Shown: positions 48,585 to 56,715 of the stretch, in pieces
Position numbering within the stretch: the first letter of the stretch is position 1
Layout of the letters: every line of letters starts with the position of its first letter
Source: an uncultured Alteromonadaceae bacterium
GTDB lineage: Bacteria; Pseudomonadota; Gammaproteobacteria; Enterobacterales; Alteromonadaceae
Assembly (NCBI GenBank): GCA_913056495.1
Contig: CAJXMO010000018.1
Location: forward strand, 1 to 64,000
DNA: 64,000 nucleotides
Direction: 5' to 3'
Translations under genes and position numbers: made by a program
Notes under the pieces: generated by a model
The model's database searches: none
What the model was told of the DNA's origin: nothing
What the model saw: the letters and a program-made list of their open reading frames with translations, nothing else

Positions 48585-49498
48585 CAATGGCAAATTTTAA
48601 TGAAGAGATCATGTTGTTTTCGCTAGAGACAGATGCATTAACCAACCAAGTGGCTAAACGCCTTTCTTGCACTAAAGGGCAGATAAATCAAAGGCAATTT
48701 CCGGATGGCGAAGCCTATCTTAGAGTGATGACGGATGTGCGCGGGCTGCATTGCATTGTGATTGCAAACCTGAGTTTTCTGAATAATAAATATTTGTCGC
48801 TCGTTTTTTTAACCGAAACTTTAAAAGACTTGGGGGCATTGTCAGTGGGTTTGGTCGCACCTTATCTGCCATATATGCGCCAGGATAAACGCTTTAACAC
48901 AGGAGAGGCTGTATCATCGAGAATTTTTGCAGCTGATCTCTCGACTCATATAGATTGGTTAGTTACATTTGATCCCCATCTGCATAGATATCACGACTTA
49001 AATGAAATTTATCGGGTACCCAGTCAAGCGATTCCTTGCGCGCCGCTATTGGCGAATTGGCTAAAGCCCAAAGCTAACTTATTACTGGTGGGGCCTGATT
49101 CAGAGAGTGAGCAATGGGTTTGTGAAATTGCACGCTACAGCGGGCATGATTATGTTATTGGCAATAAATGTCGCAAAGGCGATCGGGATGTAGAGATTAA
49201 CTTGCCGGATTTGAGCGGGCATGCGGGTAAATCCGTTTTTATCATTGACGATGTGATCTCATCCGGGCATACCGTATTAAAGTGCGTTTTAGCGCTGCAA
49301 GCAGCTGGCTTTTCAAACATTGGTTGTATTGTTGTTCATGGTATTTTTGCGGATGATTGCGACAACAGGCTATTAAAATCCGGTGTTCAACCTTTGATAA
49401 CCTGCAATACCATAGTACATGAATCTAACCGGATAGATGTCAGTGAGTTATTAATACCGCCCATTTTAAATGAGATAAATGCTTTGAAAGGGGTTTAG
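48581..49498 (+). CDS. Ribose-phosphate pyrophosphokinase homologue
   Basis: A 305-aa protein with the PRPP synthetase fold. Family motifs are visible: FPDGEAYLRV, PYLPYMRQDKRF, the ATP/metal region VTFDPHLHRYHD and the ribose-phosphate loop VFIIDDVISSGHT. The catalytic flexible loop (NKCRKGDRDVEI) is shorter and differs from the KKRP-type loop of the housekeeping Prs. It is translationally coupled to the AMP-phosphorylase-type gene and is a second, specialised enzyme rather than the main Prs. The substrate may be a ribose phosphate released by its neighbour; that is inference. Confidence 0.87.
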   Translation: MTMANFNEEIMLFSLETDALTNQVAKRLSCTKGQINQRQFPDGEAYLRVMTDVRGLHCIVIANLSFLNNKYLSLVFLTETLKDLGALSVGLVAPYLPYMRQDKRFNTGEAVSSRIFAADLSTHIDWLVTFDPHLHRYHDLNEIYRVPSQAIPCAPLLANWLKPKANLLLVGPDSESEQWVCEIARYSGHDYVIGNKCRKGDRDVEINLPDLSGHAGKSVFIIDDVISSGHTVLKCVLALQAAGFSNIGCIVVHGIFADDCDNRLLKSGVQPLITCNTIVHESNRIDVSELLIPPILNEINALKGV

Positions 49499-49500
49499 AT

Positions 49501-50856
49501 ATGAAAATTACATTTTTAGGTGGCACTGAAACCGTTACGGGTTCAAAGTTTTTGGTTGAAACAGCTCAGACCCGGGTGTTGGTTGATTGTGGACTTTTTC
49601 AGGGCTACAAATGGCTGAGGGAGCGCAACCGACAGCTACTTCCGCTGGATGTACAACATTTAGATGCTGTCATTCTAACGCATGCCCATTTAGATCATTC
49701 CGGGTATATTCCTGTATTGTATAAACAAGGTTTTACCGGACCTGTTTTCACCCATTATGCGACTAAAGCTTTATGCCAGATTTTGTTGGCAGACAGTGGC
49801 CATATTCAGGAAGAAGACGCAAAATATTTTGGCAGGCATAAAATTGGTAAGCATGAGTACCCTGAGCCACTTTATACCAAAGCAGAGGCTCAGGCGTGTA
49901 TGAAATTATTTCAGACCCTGGAGTTTAATGAGTCTGCTGCGGTGGGTGATATTCAGTTTTACTTGCAGCCAGCCGGTCATATTTTAGGGGCCGCCAGCAT
50001 TATTATGCAGGCAGAAGGTAAACAAATTGGGTTTTCAGGTGATGTCGGGCGGCCCGATGATATTCTGATGAGACCACCAAAACCACTGCCAAAACTGGAT
50101 TATTTGTTATTAGAATCGACTTACGGGAATCGGCGTCATGAGTCAGAAGATCCGTTCGAGCAATTAAAAAATATTGTGAATGCAACGGTGAAGCAGGGCG
50201 GCCATTTATTAATACCCTCATTTGCGGTTGGGCGTGCTCAGGCATTGCAGCATATTCTGTCAGAATTAATGGATCGCGGCGATATTCCTGAAATACCTAT
50301 CTACTTAGATAGTCCTATGGCCATTGATGTTTCTGATATCTATTACAATTATGATAATCAGCACAGGTTAACCCATCAGCAGTGTCAGCGAATGGGACAG
50401 CGCATTACCTACACAAGAACAGTCGATGAATCAAAAGCCTTAGCGGATTTGGTTTACCCGCACATTATTATAGCTGGCAGCGGTATGGCGAATGGCGGGC
50501 GAATATTACATCATTTTAAACGACTGATTAGTAATCCAAAAACAAGGATATTGTTTACCGGCTATCAGGCCGGTGGTACGCGCGGAGCCAAAATGTTAAA
50601 CGGTACGGATACAGTTAAAATACACGGTGCCTGGTTACCGGTAAAAGCCAATATTGAGGTATTAGAAGGATTTTCCGGGCATGCTGATTATATCGATATT
50701 TATCAGTGGCTCAATCAATCCGCCATTGGTAAAAAATGTCAGGTTTACCTGGTTCATGGAGAACCTGAATCGCTTGAAGCACAGCGAGATTATCTGCGCC
50801 AGCATACATCAATGCAGGTTCAGGTTGCCCAGTATATGCAGGTATTGCATATTTAA
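49501..50856 (+). CDS. Beta-CASP metallo-beta-lactamase RNase-like protein
   Basis: A 451-aa metallo-beta-lactamase-fold protein with beta-CASP and RNA-metabolising domains (CPSF73/Ysh1 type). Zinc ligands appear in TGSKFLVE-adjacent DCGLFQG, THAHLDHSG, PAGHILGAAS, SGDVG and the C-terminal FSGHADYIDI. The beta-CASP insert covers about 210-340. It probably cuts or trims RNA. The gene starts 2 bases after the PRPP-synthetase-like gene, so a shared function in RNA/nucleotide turnover is likely. Confidence 0.92.
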   Translation: MKITFLGGTETVTGSKFLVETAQTRVLVDCGLFQGYKWLRERNRQLLPLDVQHLDAVILTHAHLDHSGYIPVLYKQGFTGPVFTHYATKALCQILLADSGHIQEEDAKYFGRHKIGKHEYPEPLYTKAEAQACMKLFQTLEFNESAAVGDIQFYLQPAGHILGAASIIMQAEGKQIGFSGDVGRPDDILMRPPKPLPKLDYLLLESTYGNRRHESEDPFEQLKNIVNATVKQGGHLLIPSFAVGRAQALQHILSELMDRGDIPEIPIYLDSPMAIDVSDIYYNYDNQHRLTHQQCQRMGQRITYTRTVDESKALADLVYPHIIIAGSGMANGGRILHHFKRLISNPKTRILFTGYQAGGTRGAKMLNGTDTVKIHGAWLPVKANIEVLEGFSGHADYIDIYQWLNQSAIGKKCQVYLVHGEPESLEAQRDYLRQHTSMQVQVAQYMQVLHI

Positions 50857-50906
50857 CAAAGTCTAAATTAATGGTAGATTGTCTGGCCAGTTAAGGAGAT
50901 TTTCAA

Positions 50907-51293
50907 ATGATTGTTATTTATGGCATTAAGGACAATTTAAACCCGATTAAAGCGCGCTTGTCTGATATTATTCATCAATGCATGCAAGCTACCCTGGGCC
51001 TGCCCGAAGACAAAAGAGCACATCGTTTTATTGCGCTGGATAAAGCCGACTTTTATTATCCGGGTGGACGCTCGGATGACTATACTGTTATTGAAATTAA
51101 TATGATGGTCGGGCGTAAACCGGCAACGCAAAAAGCGCTAATCAAAGCTTTATTTTCAGCCATAGAAACCCAGCTCAATATTAAGCCGGTAGATATTGAA
51201 ATTACAATAAAAGAACAGGCGGCTTATCAATGGGGATTTCGTGGGATGACAGGTGATGAAGTCAGCGATCTTAATTACAAAGTGGATGTGTAA
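50907..51293 (+). CDS. Tautomerase-superfamily-like protein lacking Pro1
   Basis: A 128-aa protein resembling the Tautomerase_2 family (PF14552): LGLPEDKRAHRFIALDKADF, VIEINMMVGRKPATQKAL and ITIKEQAAYQWGFRGM. Active tautomerases use an N-terminal Pro exposed after Met removal. Here the start is MIVIYG, and the AAGGAGA site seven bases upstream fixes that start. The catalytic proline is therefore absent. It may be a non-catalytic or altered member. It follows the AMP-phosphorylase block after 50 bases. Confidence 0.78.
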   Translation: MIVIYGIKDNLNPIKARLSDIIHQCMQATLGLPEDKRAHRFIALDKADFYYPGGRSDDYTVIEINMMVGRKPATQKALIKALFSAIETQLNIKPVDIEITIKEQAAYQWGFRGMTGDEVSDLNYKVDV

Positions 51294-51322
51294 CAGTCTT
51301 AATTGAAACGGATGCGAATAAT

Positions 51323-51889
51323 ATGAATTCTATAAAAAAGGCAATCGTGGCCAGTTTAGTGATTGGGCTTAGCGCTTGTAGTTCAACTCAAAATACCCGG
51401 CAACCCGCTGAGCAGGTGGCTGGCCCGTCTACTCAGGTTGAACAGGCTGGGGCGTCTCAGCCGGATGTTCAAACCCTTAAAATTGATACCGAGTATGGCA
51501 GCCTTGCTTTTAATGGCGAAATCGAGCGCACACTGACAGATAGATACGCAATCATTTCACTTACCAATGTGAACATTCGCCTTTTGCCGGATGCCGAATT
51601 TAATCAGGTTAAATCGGCTAATTTAAATCGTATTCGGCTATTGGCCAGAGTTAAATTGGAGAACGGAAAATACCTGGATACATTTGAAGAAACTAAGCCT
51701 GTTGAAATAAACCTGGATGCAAAGCAGTTACAGGGGACAATATCTGACATTGAATTTGTGATGCCAATTCGCAGCTATCGGGCGGCGAGTTTTGTCAGTT
51801 TAGTTGTCATTGATTACCACGATGATAAAGGCATGATGTGGCCAATGCGAGTTAAATTAAAGCGACAGCTAACCGATAATGCTACCTAA
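51323..51889 (+). CDS. Uncharacterised lipoprotein
   Basis: A 188-aa protein with a clear lipoprotein signal: MNSIKKAIVASLVIGLSAC, lipobox LSAC and Cys19. A polar Gln/Ser/Pro-rich linker follows, then a beta-rich domain of about 125 residues with no motif I recognise. It is probably anchored to the outer membrane, since Ser follows the lipidated Cys. Its 3' end overlaps the LysR gene by 11 bases. Confidence 0.8.
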   Translation: MNSIKKAIVASLVIGLSACSSTQNTRQPAEQVAGPSTQVEQAGASQPDVQTLKIDTEYGSLAFNGEIERTLTDRYAIISLTNVNIRLLPDAEFNQVKSANLNRIRLLARVKLENGKYLDTFEETKPVEINLDAKQLQGTISDIEFVMPIRSYRAASFVSLVVIDYHDDKGMMWPMRVKLKRQLTDNAT

Positions 51890-52799
51890 TACCAATTTAA
51901 ATTTATTGCGCACACTACAGGTTCTGTTGCACGAAGCTCATGTCAGCCGCGCCGCTAAACGCCTGTATCTGACCCAGTCTGCGGTGAGCCGGCAACTGGC
52001 ACAGCTAAGAGCATTGTGCGCAGACGAATTATTGGTTCGCCAGGGCAATCAACTGGTCCTGACGCCCAAAGCTCAGTTGCTCAAAAATAAGTTAGACGCT
52101 TTATTTAACGAGTTTGAGCATATTCTGGAAGATGCGCATTTTGAACCTGAAAACTGGCAGAGTGAGCTGGTGATCTCATCCAGCGACTATATTGCCCAAT
52201 ATGTTTTGCCGGATATTTGTCAGCGGCTCAGCCAGCAAGCGCCCAAGTTAAAAGTTACCTTTAGGTTATGGCAACCCGATTATATGGATAAGCTGCATGA
52301 GCTGGATATTGATATTGCCTCTACCATTTTACCGGCGCAGCCAACAGGTGTTTCCAGCCTTTATATCGGACAGGATAACTCAGTTGTAGTGATGTCTGAA
52401 ACACACCCGTTAGCCCGTCAAAAGACACTGACAGTGAAAGATTTTGTTGGCTATCCGCATATTAAAATTACCGGCGGGGCAGATAAAGATTCCAATATAG
52501 ACACTAAACTTAAATCGCTTAAACACCAGCGCCGGGTGATGCTGCAAGTGCCGTTTTTTACCGCCGCCATGAGCCAACTGCAGACAACCGATTATTTGAT
52601 TGTGATCCCTGAGCATATTGCGCGTCACTTATCTGAATACTGGCCAATTGTTTACCGGCCATTGCCGTTTGCCATGGAATGCAATAACTATTGGTTGATC
52701 TGGCACCCTAAACTGGATAATGACCCGGCGCATAAATGGGCCAGAGAGCAAATCCGGCTGACGTTATTAGCCAGCCAGCATTCTATTCATCCCGAATAA
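51879..52799 (+). CDS. LysR-family transcriptional regulator
   Basis: A 306-aa regulator. The N-terminal helix-turn-helix (LNLLRTLQVLLHEAHVSRAAKRLYLTQSAVSRQLAQL, about 5-42) is typical. A two-lobe effector domain covers about 90-300, of the NodD/LeuO-like SBP type. It may control the LysE-type exporter gene 119 bases downstream, or targets elsewhere. It starts inside the end of the lipoprotein gene, so it may be co-transcribed with it. Confidence 0.92.
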   Translation: MLPNTNLNLLRTLQVLLHEAHVSRAAKRLYLTQSAVSRQLAQLRALCADELLVRQGNQLVLTPKAQLLKNKLDALFNEFEHILEDAHFEPENWQSELVISSSDYIAQYVLPDICQRLSQQAPKLKVTFRLWQPDYMDKLHELDIDIASTILPAQPTGVSSLYIGQDNSVVVMSETHPLARQKTLTVKDFVGYPHIKITGGADKDSNIDTKLKSLKHQRRVMLQVPFFTAAMSQLQTTDYLIVIPEHIARHLSEYWPIVYRPLPFAMECNNYWLIWHPKLDNDPAHKWAREQIRLTLLASQHSIHPE

Positions 52800-52825
52800 A
52801 GAGGCGATTTAAGCGAGTAAAAAAT

Positions 52826-52852
52826 AAGGGTATGATTTTTAATCATACCCTT
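52826..52852. terminator. 12-bp perfect hairpin between lysR-type and lysE-type genes
   Basis: AAGGGTATGATT, TTT and AATCATACCCTT form a perfect 12-bp stem. The T-rich tail (TATTTTTTA) lies on the minus strand. On the plus strand no T run follows, so plus-strand termination is doubtful. Confidence 0.55.
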
Positions 52853-52918
52853 CATGATAAAGTACAATTTCATTTCATGATGAGTCTGTCTGTAAAATAT
52901 CCTTTTCACGGAGGGCTT

Positions 52919-53533
52919 ATGAGTATTTCAGTTTATTTTACGTTAATCAGTGTCTGTCTGTTAGGCGCCATGACACCCGGCCCGAGCTTGCTGGTGGTCA
53001 GCAAAAATACGCTGGCAGGCGGACGATTAAATGGGGTAGTGGCAGCCTGGTCACATGCCTTGGTTATCGGCGGATATGCTCTGCTCGCGGTCACTGGATT
53101 AGCTGTATTAATGCAGCAATTGCCTCTGGTGTTTGAGCTCATTACCTATGCCGGTGGTGTATATTTAGCTTACTTAGGGGTTAAAGCTTTGCTTGCAAAA
53201 GGCGCAATACAGCAAAGTTTATTGTCGGGTGATACGGCAACACTCTGGCATTCAGCTAAAGATGGTTTTTTAATTTCTATTTTAAATCCAAAAATTACGC
53301 TGTTTTTTATCGCTTTATTCAGCCAGTTTGTGGCAACGACAAAAGGCCTGAATGAACAAACCTTGCTGGTACTGACGCCTATGCTAATCGACGGGCTTTG
53401 GTTTACCCTAATTGCATTTATTTTATCCAGGCCCAAGGTCATTGCCTTTTTGCAAAACAAAGCTGGCTTGCTTGATAAAGTGTCAGGTGTGTTATTCATT
53501 CTCCTAGCTGGTAAAATATTATTTGCCAGCTAA
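52919..53533 (+). CDS. LysE/RhtB-family amino acid exporter
   Basis: A 204-aa inner-membrane exporter with about six hydrophobic segments. Family motifs are LGAMTPGPSLLVVSKNTLAGG near the N-terminus and ISILNPKITLFFIALFSQF in the centre. It probably exports an amino acid or related metabolite. The start at 52919 was chosen, because GGAGGG lies six bases upstream and the family begins with the first membrane helix; the open frame extends further upstream into lysR without family similarity. Confidence 0.92.
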   Translation: MSISVYFTLISVCLLGAMTPGPSLLVVSKNTLAGGRLNGVVAAWSHALVIGGYALLAVTGLAVLMQQLPLVFELITYAGGVYLAYLGVKALLAKGAIQQSLLSGDTATLWHSAKDGFLISILNPKITLFFIALFSQFVATTKGLNEQTLLVLTPMLIDGLWFTLIAFILSRPKVIAFLQNKAGLLDKVSGVLFILLAGKILFAS

Positions 53534-53548
53534 ATTTTCGAACCCCTT

Positions 53549-53583
53549 TATCGATTATTCATCTACATAATGAATAATCGATA
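53549..53583. terminator. 14-bp perfect hairpin spanning the 3' end of the XRE-cupin gene
   Basis: TATCGATTATTCAT (53549-53562) and ATGAATAATCGATA (53570-53583) are exact complements around a 7-base loop. The right arm includes the last codons and stop of the minus-strand regulator. It lies between convergent genes and probably acts as a terminator or 3'-end stabiliser. Confidence 0.6.
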
Positions 53584-54148
53584 ATAACTGAAGTGGAACT
53601 TCAATCAGTTGCTCAGGCCCGTGCGGCACTTCGGCATCAAAGGTTAAGCTGTCACCGGCTTCCATTTCATACAAATGGTTACCATGACGGTAGATGAGTT
53701 TGCCTTTGAGTAAAAAAATAAATTCCTCACCCGGGTGTGAAAAAGTCGGGAATACTTCCGACAAATCATCCATGGTAATTAAAAAAGGCTCAAATGTGGT
53801 TTTACCACCTCTTTTATAGGTCAGCAATTGATAGTTATGGCCCTTATCTGTGCCGCGCCTGACGACCTCCAGACCTTCACCTGCTTTGGTAAACTGCACA
53901 TTGCCTTCGGGTTTATCATAGTCATTAAACAGTTTTGACATAGATAAACCTAATACCGAACACAGCCGGCTAAGTGTATCTAAGCTGGTTGAAACCTGAG
54001 CATTTTCTATTTTACTGATCATGCCCTGACTGATACCTGAAATCCGGGCAACATCAACTAACTTTAAGCCTTCTTCAGTACGGGCTTTTTTAACCTTCAT
54101 TCCTATATACTGGTCCAGATCGAATCTCTGATTATTGCTATCTTCCAT
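53555..54148 (-). CDS. XRE-family regulator with cupin domain
   Basis: A 197-aa regulator. The helix-turn-helix (about 12-68: VKKARTEEGLKLVDVARISG, GMISKIENAQVSTSLDTL) is followed by a cupin sensor domain (about 110-195: HPGEEFIFLLKGKLIYRHG, MEAGDSLTFDAEVPHGPEQL). Such regulators (PuuR-like) often sit next to glutamine synthetase-like genes of amine catabolism. It is divergent from gmaS and is the obvious candidate for local control. GAGGG lies seven bases before its ATG. Confidence 0.92.
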   Translation of the reverse strand: MEDSNNQRFDLDQYIGMKVKKARTEEGLKLVDVARISGISQGMISKIENAQVSTSLDTLSRLCSVLGLSMSKLFNDYDKPEGNVQFTKAGEGLEVVRRGTDKGHNYQLLTYKRGGKTTFEPFLITMDDLSEVFPTFSHPGEEFIFLLKGKLIYRHGNHLYEMEAGDSLTFDAEVPHGPEQLIEVPLQLLSIIHYVDE

Positions 54149-54231
54149 ATTGGTGCCCTCATATAGTGCGTGCTGCTATCTTCTTGTGCGTTGTTAAATA
54201 ATGCTTTTTTAGTAAAAGAAGTGTCACATTA

Positions 54232-54247
54232 TATTCTCACAAAGAAA
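54232..54247 (+). repeat. Direct repeat 1 in the XRE/gmaS intergenic region
   Basis: TATTCTCACAAAGAAA matches the second copy at 54299-54314 in the pattern TATTCYYAYAAAGAAA (13 of 16 identical, the rest C/T changes). Candidate regulator-binding site. Confidence 0.5.
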
Positions 54248-54298
54248 ATATTATTACTAGTTCATTATAAACAAGGACTTATACCATTAAGAATAAAA

Positions 54299-54314
54299 TA
54301 TTCCTATAAAGAAA
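54299..54314 (+). repeat. Direct repeat 2, next to the sigma-54 promoter
   Basis: TATTCCTATAAAGAAA is the second copy of TATTCYYAYAAAGAAA. It ends six bases before the -24 GG, where a bound repressor could block the sigma-54 polymerase. Confidence 0.5.
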
Positions 54315-54318
54315 TATA

Positions 54319-54335
54319 TTGGCACGCTCCATGCT
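54319..54335 (+). promoter_or_regulatory. Sigma-54 (-24/-12) promoter of gmaS and the NMG cluster
   Basis: TTGGCACG-CTCC-ATGCT matches the sigma-54 consensus TTGGCACG-N4-TTGCW in all key bases. GG (54321-54322) and GC (54333-54334) are separated by exactly 10 bases. The start of transcription would be near 54346, about 70 bases before gmaS. It implies nitrogen-type control with an enhancer-binding protein not in this window. Confidence 0.85.
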
Positions 54336-54414
54336 TTCTCTAAAGTAAATTAATTTTCCTCATAAGAATAATTAATTCATATTAGTTTAATTAAAACGAG
54401 ATGGAGAGAGAGAA

Positions 54415-55746
54415 ATGCCAACTGACATAGATAAGTTTATCGGTGAGAATCAAATCAATTATATTCTGGCCCAATTTGTAGATATTCACGGCGTAGCTAA
54501 AACCAAATCTGTGCCAGCAAATTGCCTGATGGATGTGGTCAATAAAGGGGCAGGTTTTGCCGGGTTTGCAGTCTCGGGTTTAGGCATGCAGCCACATGGG
54601 CCAGACTTTATGGCACGTGGTGATTTAGATACTTTATCCATAGTACCATGGCAGCCGGGTTATGCACGTATTGTATGCGATGGTTATGTCAACGAACAGC
54701 CGTATCCGTACGACAGCCGTGTTGTTTTAAAGCGTCAGTTAAACAAATTAGCCGCTCGGGGCTGGACTTTAAATTCAGGACTTGAGCCGGAATTCTCTCT
54801 CTTTGTGCGTGATGAAAACGGTAACCTAGGTCCGGTTGATGAGACAGATGTATTAGAAAAACCCTGTTACGACTACAAAGGTTTATCTCGCTCTCGGGAA
54901 TTTTTAGAAAAACTGGTGGAGTCGCTTCAGCAAACCGGATTTGATGTTTATCAAATCGATCATGAAGATGCCAACGGTCAGTTTGAAATTAACTATACCT
55001 ATGGTGATGCGCTCGATTCAGCCGACAAATTTACCTTTGTCCGCATGGCCGCCGGTGAAATTGCAAATGAACTGGGCATGGTTTGCTCATTTATGCCCAA
55101 ACCGGCTTCTGACCGAACCGGCAACGGCATGCACTTTCACTTATCAATTACTGATGAAGCCGGTAAAAACTTATTCCATGACAGCAGTGATGTGAATGGC
55201 ATGGGGCTGTCAAAAATGGCTTATCACTTTACCGCAGGCCTGCTGCATCACGCCAAAGCGCTGTGCGCTATCTCGGCACCGACAGTGAATTCTTACAAAC
55301 GTTTAGTCGTGGGTGGCTCAGCTTCTGGTTCAACCTGGGCACCGGCTTATATCGCCTATGGTGATAATAACCGCTCAGCTATGGTGCGAGTCCCTTATGG
55401 CCGCTTAGAGTTCCGTTTGCCGGATTCTGGCTGTAACCCATATTTAGTGCACGCCGCTATCATCGCCGCTGGTTTAGATGGCGTTGAGCGTGAACTTGAG
55501 CCGGGCGAACCCAAAAATATCAACTTATATGCGATGAGTGAAGCTGAACGCTTAGAGCATGGCATTGATATCCTGCCACAAAACTTAAATGAAGCACTGA
55601 ATGCACTGGAAGCTGATTCAATTTTAACTGAGCGTCTGGGCAAAGAAATTGTTGGCGAATTTATCAAAATCAAGCGAGAAGAATGGATCAGCTACAGTCG
55701 CCATGTTTCTGACTGGGAACTGAACCGTTACGCTGAATTTTTCTAA
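54415..55746 (+). CDS. gmaS: Gamma-glutamylmethylamide synthetase / type III glutamine synthetase-like
   Basis: A 443-aa enzyme of the glutamine synthetase fold (GlnT/GmaS group). It should join an amine such as methylamine to glutamate with ATP. The N-terminal [20 protein letters not shown] and [20 protein letters not shown] are typical of this group. Metal and glutamate ligands lie in [28 protein letters not shown] and [18 protein letters not shown]. It starts with a strong GGAGAGAG site, and the genes downstream are mgs/mgd-like, which favours GmaS over a plain ammonia-assimilating GlnT. Confidence 0.88.
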   Translation: MPTDIDKFIGENQINYILAQFVDIHGVAKTKSVPANCLMDVVNKGAGFAGFAVSGLGMQPHGPDFMARGDLDTLSIVPWQPGYARIVCDGYVNEQPYPYDSRVVLKRQLNKLAARGWTLNSGLEPEFSLFVRDENGNLGPVDETDVLEKPCYDYKGLSRSREFLEKLVESLQQTGFDVYQIDHEDANGQFEINYTYGDALDSADKFTFVRMAAGEIANELGMVCSFMPKPASDRTGNGMHFHLSITDEAGKNLFHDSSDVNGMGLSKMAYHFTAGLLHHAKALCAISAPTVNSYKRLVVGGSASGSTWAPAYIAYGDNNRSAMVRVPYGRLEFRLPDSGCNPYLVHAAIIAAGLDGVERELEPGEPKNINLYAMSEAERLEHGIDILPQNLNEALNALEADSILTERLGKEIVGEFIKIKREEWISYSRHVSDWELNRYAEFF

Positions 55747-55789
55747 CCCAATTTAATGAAATTTTATTAAGTAAGATAAGAGGTTACTT

Positions 55790-56689
55790 ATGTGTGGAAT
55801 TGTTGGTCTTTATTTAAAAAATAAAGCATTAGAAAGCAAATTGGGTGAGTTATTTACCCCTATGTTAATTGCCATGACAGAGCGTGGCCCGGACAGTGCC
55901 GGTTTTGCTGTCTATGGTGATGAAGTTGAACAGGATACGATTAAGTTCACTTTGTTACATGAGTCAATGGATTATGACTGGGGTCAGTTGGCTGACCAAA
56001 TGGCGGCCGGGTTAGACACTCAGGTTGACTGGTTTCAAAACAGTAATGTCGCCGTATTTAAGGTGAAAGCTGATGCCGCCAGCGTGACTGATTATCTTGC
56101 TGCGCACGCTGCTGATATCAAAGTACTCAGTGCCGGTAAATCCATTGAAATTTTAAAAGAAGTAGGTTTACCGGAAAAAATCACCAAAAAGTTCAACCTT
56201 GCGGGTATGAAAGGCAGTCATATTATCGGTCATACTCGGATGGCGACTGAATCTGCGGTGACTATGCAGGGCAGCCACCCATTCTCAACCGGCGAAGACT
56301 TGTGTCTGGTTCATAATGGTTCCTTATCAAACCATAACCGTTTGCGCGAAGAGCTTAAACGCGAAGGCGTTGTATTTGCTACCGAAAATGATTCAGAAGT
56401 GGCAGCCGGTTATTTAACCTGGCGTTTACAGCAAGGCGACAGCTTAACTCAGGCATTGCAAAGTGCACTTAAAACCCTGGATGGCTTTTACACCTTTACG
56501 ATAGGCACCCGTAACGGCTTTGCGGTTGTGCGTGACCCTATCGCCTGCAAACCGGCGGTGATGGCAGAAACCGATGATTATGTTGCTATGGCATCAGAAT
56601 ATCAGGCGTTAAGCACGCTACCCGGTATTGAAAACGCACGGGTTTGGGAACCTGAACCTGAGAAAATTTACATTTGGGAACGAGATTAG
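55790..56689 (+). CDS. mgsA: N-methylglutamate synthase subunit A (GlxB-like amidotransferase)
   Basis: A 299-aa class II glutamine amidotransferase domain. Cys2 (MCGIVGLYLK) is the nucleophile after Met removal. ERGPDSAGFAVYG, GHTRMATESAVT and LVHNGSLSNHNRLREEL follow the PurF/GltB pattern. In the NMG pathway this subunit accepts gamma-glutamylmethylamide and releases methylamine into the synthase. It corresponds to the N-terminal domain of glutamate synthase split into its own gene. It follows gmaS after 43 bases. Confidence 0.87.
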   Translation: MCGIVGLYLKNKALESKLGELFTPMLIAMTERGPDSAGFAVYGDEVEQDTIKFTLLHESMDYDWGQLADQMAAGLDTQVDWFQNSNVAVFKVKADAASVTDYLAAHAADIKVLSAGKSIEILKEVGLPEKITKKFNLAGMKGSHIIGHTRMATESAVTMQGSHPFSTGEDLCLVHNGSLSNHNRLREELKREGVVFATENDSEVAAGYLTWRLQQGDSLTQALQSALKTLDGFYTFTIGTRNGFAVVRDPIACKPAVMAETDDYVAMASEYQALSTLPGIENARVWEPEPEKIYIWERD

Positions 56690-56715
56690 TCATCACTGGT
56701 TTGAGGAATCAAAAA

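Noticed and set aside
52736..52918. N-terminal extension of the LysE-type exporter reaching into lysR
   Set aside because: It crosses a strong hairpin and lacks family similarity, while GGAGGG precedes the ATG at 52919.
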